Assembly: GCF_001672915.1 (NCBI RefSeq) | Contig: NZ_LZKR01000029.1 | Span: 86,679-150,678 of the forward strand | Source of the DNA: Mycobacterium sp. 1245805.9 | Lineage (GTDB): Bacteria; Actinomycetota; Actinomycetes; Mycobacteriales; Mycobacteriaceae | Length of the DNA: 64,000 bases | Direction of reading: 5' to 3' | Shown: positions 43,383 through 53,909 of the stretch, piece after piece | Position numbering within the stretch: position 1 is the stretch's first letter | Layout: the number at the start of each line of letters is the position of its first letter | Position numbers and translations under genes: made by a program | Notes under the pieces: generated by a model | The model's input: the letters and a program-made list of their open reading frames with translations, nothing else | Database searches by the model: none | Told to the model about the DNA's origin: nothing

Positions 43383-44207
43383 TCAGAACGCCGGCCACGG
43401 AATGGGGCGGTGCCGGTTGGGCCCGGGCATGACCGGGTTGTCCAGCAGCCGGCACGCGCGCCGGCGCAGCGCCTCGATTTCCGCGCTGGTGATGTGGTCG
43501 GCCAGTTCGTCGGCGAACGGGCCGGTGAGCGACTCGGCGAGCCCGGCGATCGCCTCGCACGTGTGGTCGTCGATCGGCTTGCCCGCCCAACCCCACAGCA
43601 CCGTGCGCAGCTTGTTCTCCACATGCAGCGACACCCCGTGATCGACCCCGTAGATGTGGCCCTCGAGGTCGCGCAAGACGTGGCCGCCCTTGCGGTCGGC
43701 GTTGTTGATCAGAACGTCGAACACCGCCATCCGCCACAACCGGATGTCGTCGGCGTGCACCAGGATGACCTCGTCGCCGGCGTAGTCGTAGGCCCGCAGC
43801 ACCGGCAGGTAGCCCGGCTGCAGCTTGTTGGCGGGAAACAGGTCGACCAGGTCCGGGCCCGGCGGCGGGTCGGAGTCGGCCGCGTCGCCGGCCTGCTCCA
43901 CCCACAGCTGGAGCATGCCCGGGCCCGCCGGGCCGTGCCGAATGATGGTGTAGGGCACGATGTTCCAACCCAACTGCGTCGCTATCCGGTACGCGGCGAG
44001 TTCGCGACCGGCCAGCGTCCCGTCGGGGAAATCCCACAGCGGCGCCTCGCCGGAGACAGGCTTGTAGACGCAGTGCACGCTGGCCTCGCCAAGCGTCGAC
44101 TCGCACAGGAAGGTGGCGTTGCTGGCGGAGCGGATGCGTCCGAGGACCGTCAGCTCGCCGTCCCGCAGCACCTCCCGCTCGTGCGCCTCGTTATTCCTCT
44201 GGTTCAT
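43383..44207 (-). CDS. SCO1664 family protein (phosphatidylinositol-kinase-like fold), Rv2133c orthologue
   Basis: 274 residues. [56 protein letters not shown] and [13 protein letters not shown] are the conserved blocks; [10 protein letters not shown] and VDHG resemble the catalytic and metal loops of PI3/4-kinase-like folds. The biochemical role is not known. The 5' end overlaps the DUF3090 gene by 17 bases, and the pair travels together in actinobacteria. Confidence 0.9.
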   Translation of the reverse strand: MNQRNNEAHEREVLRDGELTVLGRIRSASNATFLCESTLGEASVHCVYKPVSGEAPLWDFPDGTLAGRELAAYRIATQLGWNIVPYTIIRHGPAGPGMLQLWVEQAGDAADSDPPPGPDLVDLFPANKLQPGYLPVLRAYDYAGDEVILVHADDIRLWRMAVFDVLINNADRKGGHVLRDLEGHIYGVDHGVSLHVENKLRTVLWGWAGKPIDDHTCEAIAGLAESLTGPFADELADHITSAEIEALRRRACRLLDNPVMPGPNRHRPIPWPAF

Positions 44208-44778
44208 CGTCGGGCCCGAGCAGCGCGCTGCGCTTGTAACCGTTGGTGCGCGCGCAGATGTGGCCCTCGGGGTCCAACGGTTCGTCGCACAGTGGGCACG
44301 GCGGACGGCCGGCCGAGATGACGCGATTGGAGCGGGTGGCGAACTGGCGCGCGGACTCCGGCGTAAGGAACACGCGCACCGCGTCGGGACCCTCCTCGGT
44401 GTCGTCGAGCACGACGGATGCGTCGAACTCGGCGTCGGTGACGGCCAGCAACTCGACCACCACCGTCTGCGCCTCCGAGTCCCAGCCGAGGCCCATGGTG
44501 CCGACCCGGAATTCGGCGTCGACGGGCGTGATCAACGGGCTGAGGTCGTCGATCTCGGCGGGCTCGGGGGGAACCGGCGTGCCGAACCTGCGGTTCACCT
44601 CGAGCAGCAGCGCGCCGATACGCTCCGCGAGCACCGCGACCTGTTGCTTCTCCAAGACCACCGACACCACCCGCGAATCGCCCACGGCCTGTATGTAAAA
44701 CGTGCGATTTCCGGGCTGGCCGACGGTCCCGGCCACGAAGCGGTCGGGCGTGCGGAAGACGTGAATTGCGCGGGCCAT
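44191..44778 (-). CDS. DUF3090 family protein, Rv2134c orthologue
   Basis: 195 residues, MARAIHVFRTPDRFVAGTVG at the N-terminus and a Cys-rich end CPLCDEPLDPEGHICARTNG that looks like a small zinc knuckle. Function unknown. It lies between the SCO1664-like gene and the histidine phosphatase, a conserved actinobacterial trio. Confidence 0.92.
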   Translation of the reverse strand: MARAIHVFRTPDRFVAGTVGQPGNRTFYIQAVGDSRVVSVVLEKQQVAVLAERIGALLLEVNRRFGTPVPPEPAEIDDLSPLITPVDAEFRVGTMGLGWDSEAQTVVVELLAVTDAEFDASVVLDDTEEGPDAVRVFLTPESARQFATRSNRVISAGRPPCPLCDEPLDPEGHICARTNGYKRSALLGPDDEPEE

Positions 44779-44841
44779 GGCACCTCCAAAATACCGGGTG
44801 TTGCCGTTGCCGTGCGATTCGATTGCCCCGCCCCAGGGAAA

Positions 44842-45609
44842 CTAATCAGTCGACCCGCCGACCACCGCGTCGCTCGTCGGCACCCCTTCGGCCGGCCCGG
44901 TTTGCGACTCGCCTTTCGACTCATCGTGAGCCTCATCACCCTTGGACTCGTCCTTCGGTGGGGGCCCCGCCCGCAGCGCCGCGGACAGCCGGGCGCCGGT
45001 GTGGTTGACGTGCAACACGAACGGCCGCAGCGGGGTGTAGCGGATCACGGTCACCGACCCGGGGTCGGCGGTGATGCGCTGGAACCCGTCCAGGTGCATG
45101 CCGTACGCGTCGGCGACGACGGCTTTGATGACGTCGCCGTGGGTGCAGGCGACCCAGAGCGCGTCGGCCCCGTCTTCGCCGCCAATTTTCAAGGCCAGCC
45201 GCCGGTCGTGCGCGCGGATCGCCGCGACGGCGCGCGCCTGCACCTGCGCCAGGCCCTCGCCGCCGGGGAACACCGCCGCGCTGGGGTGGGCCTGGACCAC
45301 CCGCCACAACGGCTCCTTGGTCAGCTCGCCGATCTTGCGGTTCGTCCAGTCGCCGTAGTCCACCTCGGCGAGCTCGTCGTCGATCAGCGGCTCGAGGCAC
45401 AGCGCTTCGGCCAGCGGCTCGACGGTGCGCCGGCAACGCAGCAGCGGGGAGGTGACCACCGCGCGGATCGGCAGGTCCCCGATCCGGTCGATCAGCCCGG
45501 CGGCCTGCTCGCGCCCCTTGTCGTCGAGGTCGACGCCCTCCGAGCGCCCAGCCAGCACACCGGCGGTGTTCGAGGTGGAGCGGCCATGCCTGAGCAGGAT
45601 GACGGTCAC
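44842..45609 (-). CDS. Histidine phosphatase family protein (MSMEG_4193/Rv2135c type)
   Basis: 255 residues from the GTG at 45609. LLRHGRSTSNTAGVLAGRSE carries the RHG catalytic His, TSPLLRCRRTVEPLAEAL follows, and ACTHGDVIKAVVADAYG holds the second His. Phosphoglycerate-mutase-like fold, acting on an unknown phosphoester. The last 30 residues are acidic and low in complexity. Confidence 0.92.
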   Translation of the reverse strand: MTVILLRHGRSTSNTAGVLAGRSEGVDLDDKGREQAAGLIDRIGDLPIRAVVTSPLLRCRRTVEPLAEALCLEPLIDDELAEVDYGDWTNRKIGELTKEPLWRVVQAHPSAAVFPGGEGLAQVQARAVAAIRAHDRRLALKIGGEDGADALWVACTHGDVIKAVVADAYGMHLDGFQRITADPGSVTVIRYTPLRPFVLHVNHTGARLSAALRAGPPPKDESKGDEAHDESKGESQTGPAEGVPTSDAVVGGSTD

Positions 45610-45660
45610 GACGATGACCGTACTCGGTACGCGCCGGCGCGTCGGGGTGTGAGTGGTTGG

Positions 45661-45963
45661 CTAGCGGGAGACGGGCACCGCGTGCGCGATGGAGTCGCGC
45701 ACCGCGGCCGTCAGGCTGCGCTCGTCGGTGAGGTCGATCTCGACCAGGCCGCGGATCGCCCGCGCGACCACGTCCTCGGCCTGCGGAACGGGGCCGGAAA
45801 GGCGTGGCCGGTAAATTTCGACGACGAGGGACCAGTGCTCGATGTGGAAGGAGAAGCTGCGCCCATCGCCGAGTTGTCCGTACCCGCTGGCAAAGATTCC
45901 CGTCGAGATGTCCTCGACAGCAAACTCTTTGTCTGCGACATGCCGGTCAACGATGACGGTCAT
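45661..45963 (-). CDS. Conserved hypothetical protein, 100 aa (Rv2137c-like position)
   Basis: MTVIVDRHVADKEFAVEDIS at the N-terminus, then FHIEHWSLVVEIYRPRLSG. No membrane segment and no recognised motif. By position it corresponds to Rv2137c. In M. tuberculosis the undecaprenyl-diphosphatase gene uppP (Rv2136c) stands between it and the phosphatase; here only 51 bases separate them. Confidence 0.75.
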   Translation of the reverse strand: MTVIVDRHVADKEFAVEDISTGIFASGYGQLGDGRSFSFHIEHWSLVVEIYRPRLSGPVPQAEDVVARAIRGLVEIDLTDERSLTAAVRDSIAHAVPVSR

Positions 45964-46073
45964 GACGCGACCATACCTCTCCAGTCCGACCCCATGCAGG
46001 CAACATGGCCATATTGGATGCGAAACCGTTCCCTAAAATTTGACTTTCACGTGGGTGACGCGAGGGAAAATAA

Positions 46074-47141
46074 TTGCTGCGACAACATAGAGGAGCCAAA
46101 CTGGCATTCCAGCGCCTCTTCTTTACGCTGACGTTTTTGCTGGTAGCCGTGGCGGGCTGCTCGGGAGATTCGCTCGGTAGCGCGCCGCCCACGATCGAAC
46201 CGGCCCAGCCAGCCGTCTCACCGCCGGCGTCGCAGCCCGCGGCCGGCACGGTGCGACAGCTGAGCGGCCACGCCGCCGCGGCAATCTTCGACGGCGCCAC
46301 GCATCAACTGGCCGTCCTGACCCCCGGCGCCGACCCGGAGGCGCCCGCCACCCTCACCGAGCTCGGCGATCCGCCGGCCGCGCCGCGGGTGGTCGACCTG
46401 CCCGGCCCGGCGACCGCTTTGACCGGCGACGGCCGCGGCACCGCCTTCCTGGCCACCCGGGGCGGCTACTTCGCGGTCGACCTGGCCGCCGGAGGCGTTA
46501 CCCGCGTGCCCGTCGCCAACGCCCAGCAGGTCGACTTCACCGCGGTCGCCCAGCGCGCAGACGGAACCCTGGTGCTGGGGACCGCGGACGGCGCCGTCTA
46601 TACCTTCGCCTCCCGGACACCGGCCTCGGTCCGGAGCGCCACCATCAGCAGCCGCAACAAGATCTTCGCCCGCGTGGATGCGCTTGTGGCGCAAGGGAAT
46701 ACGATAGCCGTCCTGGATCGGGGCCAGACCTCGGTGACGACGATCGGCGCTGACGGCCGCGCCGAGCAGGCGCTGCGCGCCGGAGAGGGCGCGACCACCC
46801 TGGCCGCCGACCCGCTGGGCAGAGTCCTGGTCGCCGACACCCGCGGCGGGCAGCTGCTGGTCTACGGCGTCGACCCGCTGATCCTGCGCCAGGCCTACCC
46901 GGTGCGGCAGGCGCCGTACGGCCTGGCCGGTTCCCGCGGGCTGGCCTGGGTGTCCCTCACCGCGGCGAACCTCGTCATTGGTTACGATCTGTCAACCGGA
47001 ATTCCCGTCGAAAGGGTGCGATACCCAACCGTGCAGCAACCCAACTCACTGGCCTTTGACGAAGCGTCGGGCACCTTGTACGTGGTGTCGGGGTCGGGTG
47101 CGGGTGTCCAGGTCATCGACCACGCGGCGGGCGCGCCATGA
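46074..47141 (+). CDS. lppL: Lipoprotein LppL
   Basis: 355 residues from a TTG at 46074 with GAGGGA upstream. Signal [14 protein letters not shown] ends in a lipobox with the acylated Cys at 29, followed by a Pro/Ser-rich linker. The body has beta-propeller-like repeats ([54 protein letters not shown]) and matches my memory of Rv2138. Extracytoplasmic; function unknown. Its stop overlaps the next start (ATGA). Confidence 0.92.
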   Translation: MLRQHRGAKLAFQRLFFTLTFLLVAVAGCSGDSLGSAPPTIEPAQPAVSPPASQPAAGTVRQLSGHAAAAIFDGATHQLAVLTPGADPEAPATLTELGDPPAAPRVVDLPGPATALTGDGRGTAFLATRGGYFAVDLAAGGVTRVPVANAQQVDFTAVAQRADGTLVLGTADGAVYTFASRTPASVRSATISSRNKIFARVDALVAQGNTIAVLDRGQTSVTTIGADGRAEQALRAGEGATTLAADPLGRVLVADTRGGQLLVYGVDPLILRQAYPVRQAPYGLAGSRGLAWVSLTAANLVIGYDLSTGIPVERVRYPTVQQPNSLAFDEASGTLYVVSGSGAGVQVIDHAAGAP

Positions 47142-47401
47142 CGAGCCGTCCCGCGCCGCGGTGGAGTCGGCTGCCGGCGGGTTGGGAAGCGGAGATGTCC
47201 GACGAATACGAATGGATCCCGCTGCGCCTGCCGCCCGAAGTGACGCGGCTCAGCGCGTCCATCCGGCTATCCATCGAGGCCGAATATCGCGGCTGGGAAC
47301 TCACCCGGGTTCGGCTCTACACCGACGGCAGCCGACGGGTGTTGTTGCGCCGCAAGAAAACTCGACTGGACAGCCGACGCCCCGATCAACCGGAATTGTG
47401 A
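47138..47401 (+). CDS. DUF5703 family protein
   Basis: 87 residues. The core [33 protein letters not shown] and VLLRRKK matches the small basic DUF5703 family found between lppL and pyrD in mycobacteria. Function unknown. Both junctions are overlaps (ATGA with lppL, TGATG with pyrD). Confidence 0.88.
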   Translation: MTSRPAPRWSRLPAGWEAEMSDEYEWIPLRLPPEVTRLSASIRLSIEAEYRGWELTRVRLYTDGSRRVLLRRKKTRLDSRRPDQPEL

Positions 47402-48492
47402 TGTACCGGCTTACCCGCCGGCTGTTGTTCCTGTTCCCGCCCGAGCGCATTCACACGCTGGTGTTCGCGCTGCTGCGCGCCGTGACGGTCCTTCCCGTCG
47501 TGCGGCGGTCGCTGCACCGACGGCTCGGCCCGACCGATCCGGTGCTGGCCAGCACGGTGTTCGGGGTGCGTTTCCCGGGACCGCTGGGCCTGGCCGCCGG
47601 CTTCGACAAGGACGGCAAGGGGCTGCTCACCTGGGGCGCGTTGGGGTTCGGGTACGCCGAGGTGGGCACCGTCACGGCACAGCCCCAGCCCGGCAACCCC
47701 GGCCCGCGACTGTTCCGGCTGCCCGCCGACCGGGCCCTGCTGAACCGGATGGGGTTCAACAATCGCGGCGCCGGCGCGCTGGCGATCCGCCTCTCCCATC
47801 GCCGGCCTGATGTGCCGATCGGGATCAACATCGGCAAGACCAAGGCGGTCGCGGCCGCCGACGCCATCGGCGACTACCGGGCCAGCGCCCGGCTGGTCGG
47901 GCCGCTCGCGTCGTATCTGGTGGTCAACGTCAGCTCGCCGAACACCCCGGGCCTGCGCGACCTGCAGGCGGTGGAGTCGCTGCGGCCCATCCTGCAGGGC
48001 GTCCTGCTGGAGGCCTCGACGACGTCGACGCCGGTGCTGGTCAAGATCGCGCCGGATCTTTCCGATTCCGACGTCGACGACATCGCGGACCTGGCCGTCG
48101 AGCTGGGCCTGGCCGGAATCGTCGCGACCAATACCACTGTTTCGCGGGGGGGCCTGGCCACTTCCGGGGTGGAAACGCTGGGTCCGGGCGGCATATCGGG
48201 GCCGCCGGTCGCGCCCAGGGCCGTCGAGGTGCTGCGCCGGCTCTACGGCCGGGTCGGCGACCGCCTCGTGCTGATCAGCGTGGGGGGCATCGAGACGGCC
48301 GACGACGCGTGGGAGCGGATCACCGCGGGAGCGTCGCTGCTGCAGGGCTACACCGGCTTCATCTACGGAGGGGGCTTGTGGCCCAAGCACATTCACGACG
48401 GCATCGCCCGCCGCCTGCGCCACGGCGGCTTCGCCTCGCTCGGCGACGCTGTGGGGTCCGCGGCCGTCGACCCAGGCAGGCCGGCGGGATAG
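47401..48492 (+). CDS. pyrD: Dihydroorotate dehydrogenase (quinone), class 2
   Basis: 363 residues from the ATG at 47401. It oxidises dihydroorotate to orotate with FMN and passes electrons to menaquinone at the membrane. N-terminal amphipathic helices ([19 protein letters not shown]) are the class 2 membrane anchor. [40 protein letters not shown] with the class 2 catalytic Ser, [10 protein letters not shown], and the phosphate site [20 protein letters not shown] are all present. Confidence 0.96.
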   Translation: MYRLTRRLLFLFPPERIHTLVFALLRAVTVLPVVRRSLHRRLGPTDPVLASTVFGVRFPGPLGLAAGFDKDGKGLLTWGALGFGYAEVGTVTAQPQPGNPGPRLFRLPADRALLNRMGFNNRGAGALAIRLSHRRPDVPIGINIGKTKAVAAADAIGDYRASARLVGPLASYLVVNVSSPNTPGLRDLQAVESLRPILQGVLLEASTTSTPVLVKIAPDLSDSDVDDIADLAVELGLAGIVATNTTVSRGGLATSGVETLGPGGISGPPVAPRAVEVLRRLYGRVGDRLVLISVGGIETADDAWERITAGASLLQGYTGFIYGGGLWPKHIHDGIARRLRHGGFASLGDAVGSAAVDPGRPAG

Positions 48493-48714
48493 CTCAGGCC
48501 GGCCTGGGCGGGTCGGGAAAGGCGTCTTATTTGGCGTGTGTCGATTAAAGGGGTTGAACGCCTTGCCAATACGTGCCGCACCATGCGGGTTGTGCATTTG
48601 TAGAACGAACTGCTAGAAACAGCAACAACTCGGGTTTAGCGTGTCACAATTTGGTGAATAGTGTGACCGGTATCTCAGTTGGCTAATCGGGAGAGCCTTC
48701 GAGGGGAGACGGAC

Positions 48715-50736
48715 ATGTCATTTGTAATTGCTGCGCCAGAGACGGTCGAGGCCTTCGCCGGGGATTTGGCGGGCATCGGTTCCACACTGCGAGAGGCCAC
48801 CGCGGCCGCGGCGGGCCAGACGACCGCCATCACCACCGCTGCCGCCGATGACGTGTCGCTCGCCATCTCGCAGTTGTTCGGCTCCTACGGGCAGCAATTC
48901 CAGGCGATGTCCGCTCAGGCTGCGGCCTTCCACAACGAGTTTGTGAACCTGCTGAACGGCGGCGCGGCGGCCTACCTCAGCACCGAGATCGCCAATGCCG
49001 GCGCGGCCGCGTCCGACCCACTGCTCGGCGGGCTTCTCGGCGGCGGTGGCGGCGGCTTGCTCGGCGGCGGCGGCCTGCTCGGCGGCTCGTCCGGCAGCGG
49101 CGGCCTGCTGGGCGGACTCGACGGACTGCTCGGCCTGGGCACCGGAGGGGGCGGGCTGCTCGGCGGCCTGAACAGCGGCTTGACCCAGCTCTTCGGCCCC
49201 TTCAACAGCATCGGTACTCAAATCGCCAACACCTTCGGCTCCTTCTTCAACCCGGCGAGCCTCGGTGCATTCCCGTCTTTGGGCAACTTCTTCCCGCCGA
49301 TAAACCTGGGCAACTTGACGCCTGGCCTCAGCCTCACTACCGGGCCGTTCGCCGCGTTGGGCCCGACCCTCAACGGCATCGGACTGGACATCGGCAACTT
49401 CTTCTCCAACGAGCTGAACAACGGGATAACGCTGTCCAACCTTGCGGGCATTGGCACCGGGCTCTTCCAAGACGTGCCACTACTGCAGGGTCTGGTGAAT
49501 TCGTTGTTCCCAGGTCTGTTCGCGCCGGTGCCACCCGGCAGCCCGGCACCCTACCCCAACCCGTACACCGTCCTCTTCCAGCACACCTACACGAACCTGA
49601 ACCTGATGGGCTCGCGGTGGATGAGCCATCCGTTCCCGGTCGTGAGCCAAATCATCGCCAACCAGAGTCACTACGCGCAGCTCGTCGAAAGTGCAGTCGC
49701 GTACGACCTACCGGGTTTCCCGGCCAACGTGGCGCCGAACGTCCAACTCGCCATCCAGGGCGCCTCGACGTTCAACCCGGCCGCCATCGGACAGGACTTC
49801 GTCGGCGGCATCACCGGCTTCGGCGGGACCGTCACCTCGTCGTTCACCAAGATGGGCACGGACCTCCAGGGCACATTGCCCGCCGCGCTCCGCGACATGT
49901 CCGAGGCCCGGGACGCGGTAGCCGTCGGCAACTACTTCCTGGCGGTGCAGGACGCGGCGCACGCGCCGATCGACCTGTTCATTACGGGATTCGATACCAG
50001 CCACCTGGCGATCAGCGGCGGGATCACCCAACTCATCCCGCCGGTCTTGGACATCACCATTGCGGGACCGGTCGGGCTGGAGGGCCCGGTAGCCGACTTG
50101 CTGCCGATCCTGACAGCCATCGGGCAGCAGCCGGTGGGCGTGGCCAGCCTGGCCCCGCACGGGTCCATCCCGGGAATGATGTTGGGCAACTTCGCCAACG
50201 CGATCGACGTACTCGTCAACGCAAACGTCACGGCGAATTTCGCCCTAACCGCGGCGGCCTTGCCTCCGGGCGTCACACTTGCGGGCCAAGCCACATTCGG
50301 GTTGCCGTTGCAGCTGGGCTTCGCGATTCTGGGCCCGCCGTTCGCCATGGCGAACGGAATCGCCTATGGCGCGACGGCCTTCGGTGCGGCGGCGCAGACC
50401 GGCAACGTCCTGGGAATGCTGAACGCGATCGGGGATATGCCGGCCTTCGCCCTGGACGGCCTCCTCAACGGACAGCTACTGGTGGATCTGCCGCTGCCCA
50501 TCACGGTGACGGGTCCGGGAGGGGTACCGATCACACTGCCGGCCACAGCCCACGTGCCGTTCGACGGGCTCCTTACTCCGCCGGAGCCGCTTACGGTCAC
50601 AATTCCGTTGGACATTTTCGGCATCGATATCCCCATCAACCAGACCCTCGGTGGCACGGAATTCGGCGGCCTCTTCCCGACGCTGCTGATCGACCTTCCG
50701 GACGCGATAGCCGCGGCAATCACACCCACCAGCTAG
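48715..50736 (+). CDS. PE family protein with glycine-rich linker and long C-terminal domain
   Basis: 673 residues from the ATG at 48715 (GAGGGGAG upstream). The PE domain is residues 1 to about 95; its end YLSTEIANA supplies the YxxxE secretion signal for ESX (type VII) export. A short LLGGG-rich linker (about 105-155) leads to an approximately 500-residue domain with many NTF/GNF-like and PLP turns and the terminal LGGTEFGGLFPTLLIDLPDA. No PE-PPE alpha/beta-hydrolase Ser motif was seen. It is the first of two tandem PE genes placed between pyrD and the PEBP gene. Confidence 0.9.
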   Translation: MSFVIAAPETVEAFAGDLAGIGSTLREATAAAAGQTTAITTAAADDVSLAISQLFGSYGQQFQAMSAQAAAFHNEFVNLLNGGAAAYLSTEIANAGAAASDPLLGGLLGGGGGGLLGGGGLLGGSSGSGGLLGGLDGLLGLGTGGGGLLGGLNSGLTQLFGPFNSIGTQIANTFGSFFNPASLGAFPSLGNFFPPINLGNLTPGLSLTTGPFAALGPTLNGIGLDIGNFFSNELNNGITLSNLAGIGTGLFQDVPLLQGLVNSLFPGLFAPVPPGSPAPYPNPYTVLFQHTYTNLNLMGSRWMSHPFPVVSQIIANQSHYAQLVESAVAYDLPGFPANVAPNVQLAIQGASTFNPAAIGQDFVGGITGFGGTVTSSFTKMGTDLQGTLPAALRDMSEARDAVAVGNYFLAVQDAAHAPIDLFITGFDTSHLAISGGITQLIPPVLDITIAGPVGLEGPVADLLPILTAIGQQPVGVASLAPHGSIPGMMLGNFANAIDVLVNANVTANFALTAAALPPGVTLAGQATFGLPLQLGFAILGPPFAMANGIAYGATAFGAAAQTGNVLGMLNAIGDMPAFALDGLLNGQLLVDLPLPITVTGPGGVPITLPATAHVPFDGLLTPPEPLTVTIPLDIFGIDIPINQTLGGTEFGGLFPTLLIDLPDAIAAAITPTS

Positions 50737-50843
50737 CTGGACCCTCAGACAGGCACCGAAACTCGGCATTTCGGGTGCGTGTGGGCCCTGCATTTGCGAA
50801 CATGGCCGCATATGCGGAGGCAGCGTAAGTCGAGGGGGAAGGT

Positions 50844-52478
50844 ATGTCCTTTCTAGTCGCCACGCCGGAAATGGTGTCAGCGGCGGCCGCGAGTTTGGCG
50901 AAGATCGGCACCACCCTCGGCGAGGCCACGTCGGCCGCTGCGGGCTCCACCACTAGCGTCGTCGCCGCGGGCGCCGACGACGTGTCGGCCGCGATCTCGC
51001 GACTATTCGGCTTGTACGGTCAGCGATTTCAGGCTCTGATCGCCCAGGCGGCGACGTTTAACAACGAATTCTCGAATCTGTTGAACGACGGGGCGGCGGC
51101 TTACCTCGGCACCGAGATCGCCAACGCGGCCAACGCGATCGGCGCGCCCGCCGCGGCCACGGATCCGATCCTCGGCGGCCTGGGCCCGATCCTCGGCGGT
51201 GGTGGCGGAGGCGGCGGGGTCCTGGGCGGGCTGCTCGGCGGGAACCCGCTGGGATCGGTCTTCAGCGGCGCCGGCCAGCAAATCGGTTCCTTCTTGACCG
51301 CTCAGTGGGACGGGATCCAGGTCAGGCTGCTGCCATCGTTGTTTGCGGCCGGGACGACCGCGTCCCAGGCCGGCGGCCCGTGGCAGATGCTTTTCGCCAA
51401 CACCAGCGCCAACCTGCAAACCATCGGCAACGACTGGATGTCCGACCCGTTCCCGGCACTGCGCCAGGTCATCAGCAACCAGAATGGTTACGCGCAGATG
51501 GTCGGGTCTGTCGTGTCAAGCCAGCTGCAGAACTTCCCCACCACGCTGGCCAACGTTCCGGCGAACATCCAAATCAGTATCCAGGGCACCTCGACATTCG
51601 TGCCGGCGATGCAGGGGTTCATCAACGAGCAGAACAGCTACAACGCCGCGATCGACGCGGGACTGCAGAAGGTCGTTGCGGACCTGCAAAAGACCTTCCC
51701 GGTCTTCGAAAACGACCTGAACATGGCCGGCAATTCGGTCATGACGGGCGACTACCACGGCGCGGTCCAGGCCGTCCCGCGCGCATTCCTGGACCTGTTC
51801 CTTAGCGGAATCGACATCAACGCCATCGGGGTCGACCCCACCAACCCGATGCTCCTGAGCGCGCCTTCCTATACGGTGCAGGGCCCGGCGGGAGACCTCA
51901 TCCCCCTGCAGTCCATTGCGGCCGCGCAGGAACAGTCGCTCGTCCGCCTGCTCCCGCCGGGCTCGATCCCCCAACAGATGGCGCAGCACTTCGTCAGTGC
52001 GATCAACACGACCACCCTTCCGTTGGGCTTCGCGATCATCGGCCCGCCGATCGCCGCCCTTGACGGGTTCGCAACGGGCGCCACGGTGTTCGGGGCGGCA
52101 CTTCAGAGCGGAAACGGAGTAGCGGCGATCGGCGCGCTCGTCGACCTGCCCGCCTACACCCTGAACGGCTTCCTCAACGGCCAGGTCGTCATCGACCTCA
52201 CGATCCCGGTGACCGAGACGATCACCATCGGCGCCATCGGGCCGCTCCCGGCCACCACCATCGTCGCCGCCAACACACCGATCGTGGTGCACATGCCCTT
52301 CGCGGGCATTCTCGCACCGCCCCAACAGATCTCGGCGACGCTGGAAGTCGAAACGGGGACACCCCTGCAGCCGCCCCAACTCGTCACGATCACCCTCGGC
52401 GGCACGGAATTCGGCGGCCTGATCCCCGAATTGGTGAACTTCATGCCACGTCAGATCGCCGAGGCGATCGCATCGTAG
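50844..52478 (+). CDS. PE family protein, paralogue of the preceding PE gene
   Basis: 544 residues, ATG with GAGGGGGAAGG just upstream. PE domain 1-95 with YLGTEIANA (YxxxE signal), a short glycine stretch, then a C-terminal domain that ends TITLGGTEFGGLIPELVNFM like its neighbour. IGPPIAALDGFATGATVFGA parallels ILGPPFAMANGIAYGATAFG of the first protein, so the pair arose by tandem duplication with loss of an inner part. Predicted to be secreted or at the cell surface. Confidence 0.9.
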   Translation: MSFLVATPEMVSAAAASLAKIGTTLGEATSAAAGSTTSVVAAGADDVSAAISRLFGLYGQRFQALIAQAATFNNEFSNLLNDGAAAYLGTEIANAANAIGAPAAATDPILGGLGPILGGGGGGGGVLGGLLGGNPLGSVFSGAGQQIGSFLTAQWDGIQVRLLPSLFAAGTTASQAGGPWQMLFANTSANLQTIGNDWMSDPFPALRQVISNQNGYAQMVGSVVSSQLQNFPTTLANVPANIQISIQGTSTFVPAMQGFINEQNSYNAAIDAGLQKVVADLQKTFPVFENDLNMAGNSVMTGDYHGAVQAVPRAFLDLFLSGIDINAIGVDPTNPMLLSAPSYTVQGPAGDLIPLQSIAAAQEQSLVRLLPPGSIPQQMAQHFVSAINTTTLPLGFAIIGPPIAALDGFATGATVFGAALQSGNGVAAIGALVDLPAYTLNGFLNGQVVIDLTIPVTETITIGAIGPLPATTIVAANTPIVVHMPFAGILAPPQQISATLEVETGTPLQPPQLVTITLGGTEFGGLIPELVNFMPRQIAEAIAS

Positions 52479-52520
52479 GCGAGCCATCGAACGTCACGGC
52501 GGCGTCAAAGGTCGGCTAGG

Positions 52521-53909
52521 TTAGGCTGCCCCGTCTTCGTCGCCTTCGTCTTCTTCGTCTTCTTCGTCTGACCAGAGTTCTTCGGGGTGGTGGAAGGTGT
52601 TGGTTCTGGGTTGGCCGTTGTCGAGATGCGGTGGTGGGATCCATTCGGTGGTGCCGTCTTTGCGTTTTCGGGTGGTCCAGCCGCCGGGTTTGACCAGCGG
52701 ATGATCCGATCCGCAGGCCAGGGTCAGTGTGTCGATGTCGGTGCAGTGGGTGGTGGCCCAGTCCTCGACATGGTGGACCTCACACCAGTACCCGCGCACA
52801 TCGCAACCCGGGCGGGTGCAGCCACGATCCTTGGCGTACAAGACGATTCGCTGGCCGGGCGAGGCCAGCCTTTTCGTGTGGTACAGCGCCAAAGGGTGGC
52901 CTTTGTCGAAGATCGCCAAATACTGGTGTGCGTGGCGGGCGAGGCGGATCACGTCCGACATCGGCAAGATGGTGCCCCCGCCGGTCAGGCCCTTGCCGGC
53001 GGCGGCCTCGAGGTCCTTCAGCGTGGTGGTCACGATGATCGACGCCGGTAACCCGTTGTGCTGGCCCAGCTTTCCCGACGCCAAAAGCGCGCGTAGCGCG
53101 GCGTTGAGCCCGTCGTGATTGCGCTGCGCCGCGGTGCGGGTATCGCGGCGCTGGGCCATCTCATCGGGTGGATCGTCGACGACGGGAGTGTCGTCCTCGG
53201 GATTGCACATACCCGGGGCGGCCGTCTTGGCCAACACCGCCTCCACGGTGGCGCGCGCCTCGGGCGTCAGCCAGCCGCGCAGCGGTGACATGCCGTCGAT
53301 GCCTTGTTTGCCCAGGCTCACCCCACGCCGGCGGGCGCGGTCCTCCTCGGTGTAGCTGCCGTCGGGATTGAGGTAATGGGCGAGCACGTCTGCCCACTCA
53401 CCCACCTGTTCGGGGCGATACTGGGCGGCCAGCTTGGCCAGATCGGCCTCGGCCCGTTCGCGCGTTTCGGCGTCCACCCAGCAAGGCAACTCCTCGAGGA
53501 ATCGCCGAATCACCCGCACGTGACCGGCGCCGGCCAGCCCCGCCCGCTGGCCGGCCGCGGTGGCCGCCAACCGCGGCGCCAACGGCTCCCCCGTCAGCGC
53601 CTGGCGTGGTCCCAAGTCGGCGGCCTCGGCCACCCGCCGGCTGGCCTCCCCGCGGGTGATGCGCAGCCGCTCGGCCAGCGCGTGAGACAGCCTGCCGCCC
53701 AACTCCGCCGGCGTGGCCTGCGCCGCGAGCTGATTGATCAGCGCATGCCCGGGCACCGGCAACCGCCGCGCCTCCTGCTCGAGGCGCTCCAACAGCGCCA
53801 GCCGCTCGGGGGTCGTCAGCGCGTCATAGGAATGCCCCACGATGCGCGACACCACGGCACGCAACGCGTCGAAATCCGCGACGATCTCCTCACGCGTACT
53901 CGAACTCAT
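52521..53909 (-). CDS. DUF222/HNH endonuclease-signature protein (13E12 repeat family)
   Basis: 462 residues from the ATG at 53909. The DUF222 region ([39 protein letters not shown]) is followed by an HNH domain: [20 protein letters not shown] with Cys pairs and the HH catalytic site, then [10 protein letters not shown]. The tail is acidic ([12 protein letters not shown]). In M. tuberculosis several 13E12 genes are LexA-regulated; here an ideal SOS box covers the start codon. A DNA-nicking or mobile-intron-like role is often suggested but not shown. Confidence 0.9.
   Translation of the reverse strand: MSSSTREEIVADFDALRAVVSRIVGHSYDALTTPERLALLERLEQEARRLPVPGHALINQLAAQATPAELGGRLSHALAERLRITRGEASRRVAEAADLGPRQALTGEPLAPRLAATAAGQRAGLAGAGHVRVIRRFLEELPCWVDAETRERAEADLAKLAAQYRPEQVGEWADVLAHYLNPDGSYTEEDRARRRGVSLGKQGIDGMSPLRGWLTPEARATVEAVLAKTAAPGMCNPEDDTPVVDDPPDEMAQRRDTRTAAQRNHDGLNAALRALLASGKLGQHNGLPASIIVTTTLKDLEAAAGKGLTGGGTILPMSDVIRLARHAHQYLAIFDKGHPLALYHTKRLASPGQRIVLYAKDRGCTRPGCDVRGYWCEVHHVEDWATTHCTDIDTLTLACGSDHPLVKPGGWTTRKRKDGTTEWIPPPHLDNGQPRTNTFHHPEELWSDEEDEEDEGDEDGAA

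Noticed and set aside
49020..49170. Glycine-rich stretch read as a PE_PGRS domain
   Set aside because: Only about 50 residues of LLGGG-type repeats; it is a linker between the PE and C-terminal domains, not a PGRS region.
52531..52571. TCTTCG trinucleotide-like run as a microsatellite or CRISPR-like repeat
   Set aside because: It encodes the acidic Glu/Asp tail of the DUF222/HNH protein, and there are no spacers or regular units.
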